Below, in pieces: positions 1 to 5,093 of a stretch of 7,197 nucleotides of DNA. A program made the translations under genes and the position numbers. Under the pieces are notes generated by a model. The model saw only the letters and a program-made list of their open reading frames with translations. It ran no database searches and had not been told where the DNA came from. Numbering within the stretch: the stretch's first letter is position 1; each line of letters starts with the position of its first letter. Origin of the DNA: Candidatus Nitrosopumilus sp. (GTDB lineage: Archaea > Thermoproteota > Nitrososphaeria > Nitrososphaerales > Nitrosopumilaceae); contig JABMOR010000006.1 in NCBI GenBank assembly GCA_013203245.1, forward strand, positions 1-7,197, in the 5' to 3' direction.

Positions 1-4
1 ATCT

Positions 5-212
5 TCACATTTCAGATATTGATCTTGCAATCAAATCCTCATTCTTGTATGCGTAACTGGAGGCCCATGAATCATAAAGTGGCATCTTGCCATACTTCAT
101 CACGAGCGCCGCCTATTGCGTTACGTATGCAGAAGCCAACAAAGTCAGAATACATATAAACCAACCGTGAAATTATGCCTGATCGGTCACAAAAAGTGAA
201 AAAATTACACAT
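5..212 (-). pseudogene. Frameshifted small unknown gene (about 68 codons if repaired)
   Basis: Two minus-strand reading frames join into one plausible protein. The first frame runs from ATG at 212-210 for 45 codons, ends ...GGARDEVWQDAT, then hits TGA at 74-72. The second frame carries YDSWASSYAYKNEDLIARS... from 76 to a TGA at 7-5. Removing one T from the TTT run at 78-76 (minus strand) restores a single 68-residue product. Both parts look like real coding sequence, rich in charged and aromatic residues and G+C-rich. The N-terminus has three Cys within about 30 residues. I do not recognise the family. It could be a decayed gene, a sequencing or assembly error, or programmed frameshifting. 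A weak TATA-like stretch (gctatttacc, minus strand, about 251-242) lies about 34 nt upstream of the ATG. The join is inferred, not proven. Confidence 0.5.
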
Positions 213-309
213 TTTATTTTTTAGATCATCTCAAAGACCCAGGTAAATAGCAAAAAACAGACGATCAGCGGTATTTTGATAGTTAAAATGATACATATCA
301 TTTAGAATA
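213..309. promoter_or_regulatory. Divergent AT-rich intergenic promoter region
   Basis: This short non-coding stretch separates the broken minus-strand gene from the plus-strand aminotransferase. It must hold the promoters of both. On the plus strand only weak TATA-like sequence (tagttaaaat, about 279-288) sits at the expected 24-30 nt from the start. The strongest element is the inverted repeat listed separately. I see no small ORF or RNA gene here. Confidence 0.4.
286..303. promoter_or_regulatory. Perfect 8-bp inverted repeat, candidate operator
   Basis: AAATGATA-CA-TATCATTT is a perfect palindrome of two 8-bp half-sites with a 2-nt centre. It ends 6 nt before the TTG start of the aminotransferase at 310. 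In a leaderless archaeal promoter this places it between the TATA region and the transcription start, where a dimeric winged-helix or Lrp-type repressor could block polymerase. AT-rich palindromes also arise by chance in this composition, so the operator role is inference. Confidence 0.4.
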
Positions 310-1590
310 TTGCTTTTGAGTTACATTACAGAGTATAAGAAAAAAACAAAAAATTCTGCAAAATTATTTGCAAAGTCTTTAAAACTTCACGTAAATGGTG
401 TTTCTCATAACATAAGATATTATGAACCATATCCGTTTGTTGTGAAATCATCAGGAGGGAAAAATCTTGTTGATGTAGATAACAACAAGTATACAGATTA
501 TTGGATGGGGCATTGGAGTTTGATATTAGGGCATGCACCAAGTAAAGTTAAAGAATCTTTGAAAAAACAAATTGAGAAAAGCTGGATGTATGGAACTGTA
601 AATGAGCAGACAATATTATTATCAGAATTGATATCCAAAGCAGTTCCAGTAGCTGAAAAAATTCGTTATGTTACTTCTGGAACAGAAGCTACAATGTATG
701 CCGTAAGATTAGCACGTTCTGTAACGGGAAGAAAAATAATTGCAAAGATTGATGGTGGTTGGCACGGATATACTTCAGATTTATTAAAATCAGTTAATTG
801 GCCTTTTACAGAATCAGAAAGTTCAGGAGTTGTAAATGAAGAAAAAATTGTTTCTATCCCTTACAATGATTTAGAAGGTTCGCTTCAAATTCTCAAAAAA
901 CATGCAAAAGATTTGGCAGGTGTAATCATTGAACCAGTGTTAGGTGGTGCTGGATGTATTCCTGCAACACAAGATTATCTTAGAGGAATTCAAGAGTTTG
1001 TTCACAAAAATAAATCATTGTTTATTTTAGATGAAATTGTCACAGGGTTTAGATTTCGTTATGGTTGTTTGTATCCTACCATGAAGTTAGACCCGGACAT
1101 TGTAACACTAGGGAAAATTGTGGGAGGAGGAATGGCAATAGGCGTAATGTGTGGTAAAAAAGAGATAATGGAATATTCCAATACCGTCGGTAAGAAAAAG
1201 TCTGAAAGATCATACGTTGGGGGAGGCACGTTTTCTGCAAATCCTAGTTCTATGACTACAGGGTATGCAACACTATCTGTTTTGAAAAATGGAAAATCAA
1301 TTTATTCTAAAATTAATAATTTAGGAGAATATGCCAGAAAAGAATTGAGTAAATCTTTTGACGGTAAAGTGATAGTTACTGGAAAGGGTTCTTTATTCAT
1401 GACTCATTTTGTAAAAGATGGGATAACTGAAGTTACAAATGCCACTCAAGCATCAATGTGTGATGTTAAAGCGTTACGTGACTATCATTTCAAAATGATT
1501 GCACATGATGGAATATTCTTTTTGCCAGGAAAGCTAGGCGCCATATCAAACGCTCATGAAAAGTCAGATATTAAAAAGATGATTCAGTGA
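310..1590 (+). CDS. Class III PLP-dependent aminotransferase, glutamate-1-semialdehyde aminomutase-like
   Basis: This 426-aa cytoplasmic enzyme has the fold-type I class III aminotransferase layout. The phosphate-binding SGTEA is at residues 123-127 and WHG at 151-153. The IIEPVLGG strand is at 206-213, and DEIVTGFR at 241-248 carries the Asp that contacts the PLP ring nitrogen. The Schiff-base Lys is K269 in TLGKIVGGG, and GGGTFSANP follows as in HemL-type enzymes. The nearest well-known family is glutamate-1-semialdehyde 2,1-aminomutase (haem and cobamide precursor synthesis). However, the N-terminal HVNGVSHNIRYYEPYPF region differs from the usual PGGVNSPVR signature, so this may be a paralogue with another amino or keto substrate. 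The start is TTG at 310 (TTG at 316 also possible); no ATG or GTG fits. The C-terminus stops at ...HEKSDIKKMIQ, where HemL proteins usually carry roughly one more helical turn or two. It converges with the next gene, 6 nt apart. Confidence 0.88.
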   Translation: MLLSYITEYKKKTKNSAKLFAKSLKLHVNGVSHNIRYYEPYPFVVKSSGGKNLVDVDNNKYTDYWMGHWSLILGHAPSKVKESLKKQIEKSWMYGTVNEQTILLSELISKAVPVAEKIRYVTSGTEATMYAVRLARSVTGRKIIAKIDGGWHGYTSDLLKSVNWPFTESESSGVVNEEKIVSIPYNDLEGSLQILKKHAKDLAGVIIEPVLGGAGCIPATQDYLRGIQEFVHKNKSLFILDEIVTGFRFRYGCLYPTMKLDPDIVTLGKIVGGGMAIGVMCGKKEIMEYSNTVGKKKSERSYVGGGTFSANPSSMTTGYATLSVLKNGKSIYSKINNLGEYARKELSKSFDGKVIVTGKGSLFMTHFVKDGITEVTNATQASMCDVKALRDYHFKMIAHDGIFFLPGKLGAISNAHEKSDIKKMIQ

Positions 1591-1593
1591 TTA

Positions 1594-1611
1594 TTTTCAA
1601 ATTTTTGAAAA
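1594..1611. terminator. Candidate bidirectional terminator (inverted repeat with T tracts)
   Basis: TTTTCAAA-TT-TTTGAAAA is a perfect 8-bp inverted repeat lying exactly between two convergent genes. It also encodes the last residues and stop of the minus-strand gene. Each strand presents T-rich runs, the usual archaeal termination signal. The loop is too tight for all pairs to form as RNA. The T tracts are the better argument. Confidence 0.35.
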
Positions 1612-1959
1612 AGATTTACTCCATGAAATCAATTTATTAAAAACTTCAAGATAGTCTCCAGATTTGATTGTGATGTGGACATGTGCCATCAACTCTCCAA
1701 ATTGAACTTCCAAAATCATCGTACATTCTTCTTTGAAAAAAGGTACAGAAACACCAATTTTTTTTAATGAATTAAATTCAAAATGTTCAATTTTTAAATA
1801 ATTATCTCTAACAGTGATTTGTTTTTTTTGGGGGTTTTTGTTGATATGTTCATCTAACTCTTTTTTTATAGGATCATCCCAAACGGGAGATTCCTGAGGC
1901 CATCTATGAACATGTACCTTGTCGGCAAAATATTTTATTTCAAAATCAGACAATAACAC
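1597..1959 (-). CDS. Unrecognised 120-aa protein with two HxH pairs
   Basis: I do not recognise this family. The protein is soluble with no signal peptide or TM segment. Residues 15-30 are KVHVHRWPQESPVWDD-like, with H16-x-H18 and nearby Trp residues. A central basic/hydrophobic stretch follows. A predicted beta-strand pair (MILEVQFGELMAHVHITIKSG) contains H93-x-H95. Two HxH pairs in a small alpha/beta protein could bind a metal, but other ligands are not evident. The longest start is GTG at 1959-1957; TTG at 1953-1951 is an alternative that better fits the AT-rich cttaattt box (minus strand, about 1984-1977) at 27 nt. It is transcribed divergently from the 39-aa ORF at 2032 and convergently to the aminotransferase. 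Base composition is AT-rich like its neighbours. Confidence 0.75.
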   Translation of the reverse strand: MLLSDFEIKYFADKVHVHRWPQESPVWDDPIKKELDEHINKNPQKKQITVRDNYLKIEHFEFNSLKKIGVSVPFFKEECTMILEVQFGELMAHVHITIKSGDYLEVFNKLISWSKSFSKI

Positions 1960-2004
1960 AAACCAATTCTAATTGAAATTAAGCCTATCTTAGTATTTCA
2001 GATT

Positions 2005-2013
2005 TTTATAAAA
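2005..2013 (+). promoter_or_regulatory. TATA box for the 39-aa ORF at 2032
   Basis: The sequence ttataaaa, a near-consensus archaeal TATA element, is centred about 23 nt before the ATG at 2032. This spacing predicts transcription starting at or next to the start codon. It is the best-looking TATA box in the window. It lies in the 72-bp divergent region shared with the minus-strand gene starting at 1959. Confidence 0.6.
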
Positions 2014-2031
2014 TGAATTATTTTACTACTC

Positions 2032-2151
2032 ATGGAAAAGAAAAAAGAGGGGAAAGAAGCCTATGCAACAGAGGATCCAACTGATACATCTGCTGAAGAG
2101 CAAGAAAATATGGCAAAAGAGGCAATAAAGAAATTCAAATCATTAAGCTAA
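2032..2151 (+). CDS. Small acidic/basic 39-aa protein, unknown
   Basis: An ATG-started ORF of 39 codons begins MEKKKEGKEAYATEDPTD and ends with an amphipathic-looking AKEAIKKFKSLS tail, then TAA. It is highly charged and has no Cys, signal or TM segment. The N-terminal half is probably disordered and the C-terminal 15 residues probably helical. Support for a real gene comes from the strong TATA box at leaderless spacing, biased charged composition and fit between two genes without overlap. The TPR gene follows 37 nt downstream on the same strand, so the two may share a transcript. I recognise no family. Confidence 0.55.
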   Translation: MEKKKEGKEAYATEDPTDTSAEEQENMAKEAIKKFKSLS

Positions 2152-2188
2152 GCCAAACTTTCATTAGCGATATTATTTTTGAGAAATC

Positions 2189-3010
2189 ATGGGACTGTTT
2201 GGATCTAAAGACGATACAGAAGATTTACTGTATAATGCAATGTCTCTAATGGAGAAGAGTCAGCCAAAAGGAGCCATATCACTATTCAATAAAGTTCTAA
2301 AACAAAATTCAAAGAATACATCAGCATTATTTAACAAAGGTCTTGCACTAAATCAGATAAAAAAATACAGTGATGCAATAACATGTTTTGATATGTTACT
2401 AGAAATTAATCCAAAAGATGCACAAGCTTTTAACAATAAAGGAATCGCGATGGCAGAAAATGGTAACATACAAGCAGCTGCTGAATGTTATGACAAAGCA
2501 ATTGAGGCAGATCCAAAAAATGCTGCATCGTACTTTAACAAAGGTGTCCTACTAGACAAATTACAAGAAAGAGAAGAAGCATTGAAAGTATTAGATAAAG
2601 CCATATCAATAGAACCCCGAAAACCAAATGCATTATTTTACAAGGGAATCATTCTAGGTAAAATGAAAAAACATGAAGAATCATTGAATTGTTTTGATAT
2701 AGTTCACAAGAATAATCCTAGTCACATGGATGCATTTTTTCATAGAGGGATTGAATTAGCAGAGTTAAACAAGCATGGAAAAGCAATTGAAATTTTTGAT
2801 AAAATATTATTAAAACACAAAGATAATGTCAATATCATCTATGCAAAGTCTAGAAGCAAAGCAGCATTAGGAGAATACCCACAAGCACTAGAATTACTAA
2901 AACAATCAATATCAAAAAATCCAAAAATCATTAGAAGTTGGGCAAAAGAAGAGCCTGTTTTTCAAAAACTACACTTAAATGATCAATTCAGAAAATTAAT
3001 AAAACTATAA
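2189..3010 (+). CDS. TPR-repeat protein
   Basis: This 273-aa soluble protein is made almost entirely of tetratricopeptide repeats with exact 34-residue spacing. The Gly of the first helix recurs at 51, 85, 119, 153 and 187. The Pro closing each unit recurs at 75, 109, 143 and 177. Together with a first unit at about 10-43 and weaker units at about 180-247, this makes roughly six to seven TPRs. TPR superhelices bind peptides or partner proteins; no enzymatic domain is present and the partner is unknown. The C-terminal tail (about 248-273, containing WAKEEP and FRKLIKL) forms a probable capping helix. The N-terminal tag MGLFGSKDDTED resembles that of the zinc-finger micro-protein at 6486-6653. 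The start is the ATG at 2189, and the only TATA-like sequence (gatattattt) lies closer than usual. It converges with the 3059-3772 gene. Confidence 0.92.
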   Translation: MGLFGSKDDTEDLLYNAMSLMEKSQPKGAISLFNKVLKQNSKNTSALFNKGLALNQIKKYSDAITCFDMLLEINPKDAQAFNNKGIAMAENGNIQAAAECYDKAIEADPKNAASYFNKGVLLDKLQEREEALKVLDKAISIEPRKPNALFYKGIILGKMKKHEESLNCFDIVHKNNPSHMDAFFHRGIELAELNKHGKAIEIFDKILLKHKDNVNIIYAKSRSKAALGEYPQALELLKQSISKNPKIIRSWAKEEPVFQKLHLNDQFRKLIKL

Positions 3011-3058
3011 CTGAATAAATTCTAACAATAAAGATTCAAATTAAATCAATTTAAAAAA

Positions 3059-3772
3059 TTATAAAACTTTTTTTCTTACTGCATCAATTCTAATAATACC
3101 TACTTTCTTTTTAAGATCAGATAATCTTGCTTCAAAAATTGGAATGTATACTTCAGTAATATCATGTAACGTAAATTCATCTTTAAGATCTCTAACATCT
3201 GACTCTAATGGTTTTTTCAGATAAATTTTTAGTTTATCAATTGCAGAATCGTATGGAAAATCTGGTTTTTTTACATTCGAACGATTTTCATCCAGTATTT
3301 TTTTGCCAAAATTCTCAATGTTCTTGGAGTCAATTTTGAAGGGTAATTCAATTTCCAATCCATTATGATCAAATGTCAATTCATCATCACCTTCAACAAA
3401 AACATGCTCTTCCAAATTCAAATCAATTTTATTTTTACCCCTGTTTCCAACAAATGCCTTTTTAAGACCAGACTTTGAGCGAACTGTAAAAGTACCGCCT
3501 CCAATAACAACATCCTGAACATTAGACTCAACATCAATTGTATGTGAAGATTTTCTAAAATAATCAGCAGTATATTTCCCAGATACTATCAAGGAACCTT
3601 CATAGATTAATTTCAGAGAATCAATGTGAATATCCTCTTTTTTAGGCCTAGAAAGTAATGACTTGAAAGGATCTGTTTTCTTTTGTTCAACAATCGCCAT
3701 TGCATCTGCTTCTTCAATGGATTTTTTTATCACAATTTCTTTCACATCAAAATCAGTGTTTGTCAAAATCAC
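3059..3772 (-). CDS. Unrecognised 237-aa protein, divergent from the SHOCT-cupin operon
   Basis: I cannot name this family. The protein is soluble and highly charged, without signal peptide, TM segment or Cys cluster. Residues 1-50 are probably helical and basic (DPFKSLLSRPKKED at about 34-47). Residues 50-150 look beta-rich, with SGKYTADYFRK at about 64-74 and IGGGTFTVRSKSG at about 90-102. An acidic segment and a helical linker follow. The last about 50 residues include EVYIPIFEARL and end RIDAVRKKVL. The start is GTG at 3772-3770. The minus-strand TATA-like tttaatacc (about 3799-3791) lies about 24 nt upstream, supporting a leaderless GTG start. It faces the operon at 3848 across 75 bp and converges with the TPR gene. 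The final helical and strand pattern suggests a ligand- or membrane-associated module, but no function can be assigned. Confidence 0.82.
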   Translation of the reverse strand: MILTNTDFDVKEIVIKKSIEEADAMAIVEQKKTDPFKSLLSRPKKEDIHIDSLKLIYEGSLIVSGKYTADYFRKSSHTIDVESNVQDVVIGGGTFTVRSKSGLKKAFVGNRGKNKIDLNLEEHVFVEGDDELTFDHNGLEIELPFKIDSKNIENFGKKILDENRSNVKKPDFPYDSAIDKLKIYLKKPLESDVRDLKDEFTLHDITEVYIPIFEARLSDLKKKVGIIRIDAVRKKVL

Positions 3773-3790
3773 TCATTGTACACAATTCTA

Positions 3791-3800
3791 GGTATTAAAT
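3791..3800 (-). promoter_or_regulatory. TATA-like box for the gene starting at 3772
   Basis: Read on the minus strand, atttaatacc is centred about 24 nt upstream of the GTG at 3772. That is the spacing expected for a leaderless archaeal transcript and it supports the GTG as the start. Confidence 0.5.
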
Positions 3801-3818
3801 CAATTCAGAAAAGAAAGA

Positions 3819-3826
3819 AATAATAC
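3819..3826 (+). promoter_or_regulatory. TATA-like box for the SHOCT-cupin operon
   Basis: The sequence aataatac is centred about 25 nt upstream of the ATG at 3848. The two opposed TATA-like boxes at 3791-3800 and 3819-3826 lie only about 20 bp apart. A single bound regulator could therefore affect both directions. Confidence 0.5.
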
Positions 3827-3847
3827 ATTTGGAATTATCTCTAAATT

Positions 3848-4210
3848 ATGGAAGCTGAAAAGGGCAAATATATCGATAAATTCCTCAAAAAAGCAGACAA
3901 GGCAATTCAAGAAGGAATTAGAAAAGCAGATGAGGCACTAGAAGAAGCAGTAGAATTTGGAACGATGACGGCTAAACAAGCTGCCAAGACAGGCAAAGAA
4001 TTACGCAATCAGGCTAAAATAGAAAGAGAAGCATTGCAGAAAAAAGGGATTCTAAAAATTAACGAGGGGTTAACAAATGTAAAAAATATCACATCAAACA
4101 CAAATGATGACTTGGAAGTATTGGAAAAATTAGGCAAGTTAAGAAAAGCAGGTGTAATTACAGAGAAAGAATTTCAAGCAAAAAAGAAAAATATTCTAAA
4201 TAGGATATAA
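3848..4210 (+). CDS. Coiled-coil protein with C-terminal SHOCT domain
   Basis: This 120-aa soluble protein has two parts. Residues about 1-80 are a long charged helix with an 11-residue rhythm: KADKA at 15-19 recurs as KADEA at 26-30, followed by AKQAAK. This is the pattern of hendecad coiled coils and LEA-like helices. Residues about 87-118 match the SHOCT (short C-terminal) domain: DDLEVLEKLGKLRKAG then ITEKEFQAKKKNIL, with the characteristic hydrophobic spacing, G102 and the T-E-x-E-F motif. SHOCT domains usually sit at the ends of membrane-linked or regulatory proteins and are thought to mediate oligomerisation. No membrane segment is present here, so it may bind a partner or the membrane surface. 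It is first gene of a tight operon, leaderless, one nucleotide before the cupin gene. Confidence 0.85.
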   Translation: MEAEKGKYIDKFLKKADKAIQEGIRKADEALEEAVEFGTMTAKQAAKTGKELRNQAKIEREALQKKGILKINEGLTNVKNITSNTNDDLEVLEKLGKLRKAGVITEKEFQAKKKNILNRI

Positions 4211-4211
4211 T

Positions 4212-4667
4212 ATGAAAAAATCAAACATTTCAGGTACCGGAGACAAACGAAAGGTAAACCCAGACTGGTTTACAAATAAAACTTGGATGAAAGTATTATC
4301 AGAAAAAATTAAATCAAAAGATCAAGACATCTATCATGTTCATTTTGAAAAAGGTTCAAGAACTAAACTTCATCAGCATAACGGAAACCAAGTGTTAATT
4401 GGAATAAAGGGAAAAGGGAGTCTCGAGATTTTTAAAAAATTTGGCACAAGTAAAACAAACTTTAAGATTAAAAAAATAGAGAGAATTAGCCTCAATGAAG
4501 GAGATATTGTTCACATTCCAGCAAAAACACTTCATACACATGGTTCAATTGATAAGAAAAAAGAATTCTCACATATTGCCATCAACATATTGCCAAAGAA
4601 AAATGCAATATACAAAACTAAATGGTACGAATCAGATTTTAAAACTAAAGTTTCAAAAATAATATAA
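4212..4667 (+). CDS. Cupin-domain protein with intact H-H-Q-H type metal site
   Basis: This 151-aa soluble single-domain cupin has the conserved double-stranded beta-helix motifs. Motif 1 is G48...KLHQHNGNQ, giving H54, H56 and Q60 where many cupins have Glu. The Gly-rich turn GIKGKGSLEI follows. Motif 2 is GDIVHIPAKTLHTHG at 97-111, giving H108 and possibly H110. Together these form a credible Fe/Mn/Zn/Ni site. A basic insertion of about 20 residues (about 75-92) between strands is longer than usual. Possible roles include small-molecule binding, dioxygenase or isomerase activity; the sequence does not say which. The start ATG at 4212 lies 1 nt after the upstream stop, with no convincing Shine-Dalgarno, so translation is probably coupled. 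Confidence 0.87.
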   Translation: MKKSNISGTGDKRKVNPDWFTNKTWMKVLSEKIKSKDQDIYHVHFEKGSRTKLHQHNGNQVLIGIKGKGSLEIFKKFGTSKTNFKIKKIERISLNEGDIVHIPAKTLHTHGSIDKKKEFSHIAINILPKKNAIYKTKWYESDFKTKVSKII

Positions 4668-4672
4668 TTGAA

Positions 4673-5035
4673 ATGTCATTACGTAAAAATTCTGAAATAG
4701 ACTCAATCCAAGGAAATGAAGGGACTAGAATAAAACAGTATTTCCACCCACATAACACACTAAATGGAATCAACTATAGTTTGGCCCAATTTAGTCTAGA
4801 ATCTGGAAAAAAATCTAAACTACACAAAATGAATTCATCTGAGATATACTATGTTTTAGAAGGTTCAGGAATTTTACACATCAATGACGAATCACACCAA
4901 TTAGAAAAAGATGATTCAGCATATGTGCCACCTAACTCCAAACAGTTTATTGAGAATTCAGGAACAAAAGATTTACGATTTTTATGTATTGTTGAACCGG
5001 CATGGAAAACAGAAGATGAAACGCTCTTAGAGTAA
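4673..5035 (+). CDS. Cupin-domain protein with altered metal site
   Basis: This 120-aa soluble cupin resembles small cupin_2 proteins. Motif 1 begins at G45 and reads KLHKMNSSEIYYVLEGSG: H51 and E57 are kept, but the second His position is M53. Motif 2 is DDSAYVPPNSKQFIEN (80-95), where the usual His is Q91. Only two of the four classic metal ligands remain, so metal binding may be lost or unusual. The beta-barrel core (EIYYVLEGSGILHI and YVPPNS) is otherwise typical. It sits 5 nt after the preceding cupin gene and closes the three-gene operon. The two cupins are not close copies: insert and ligands differ. Function may be sensing or binding a small molecule. The start ATG at 4673 is the only sensible one. 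Confidence 0.87.
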   Translation: MSLRKNSEIDSIQGNEGTRIKQYFHPHNTLNGINYSLAQFSLESGKKSKLHKMNSSEIYYVLEGSGILHINDESHQLEKDDSAYVPPNSKQFIENSGTKDLRFLCIVEPAWKTEDETLLE

Positions 5036-5064
5036 ATTAAAAGCGACATACAATATACAATTAT

Positions 5065-5073
5065 TTTTAACAT
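5065..5073 (+). promoter_or_regulatory. TATA-like box for DnaJ-Fer
   Basis: The sequence tttttaaca is centred about 26 nt upstream of the GTG at 5094. This fits a leaderless transcript and supports the GTG start. The match to a TATA consensus is only moderate. Confidence 0.4.
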
Positions 5074-5093
5074 ATGATAATTATCTATTACTA

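Noticed and set aside
3011..3058. Hairpin terminator between the convergent TPR and 237-aa genes
   Set aside because: The stretch is AT-rich with A and T runs but shows no clear inverted repeat. T-tract termination is likely but cannot be placed.
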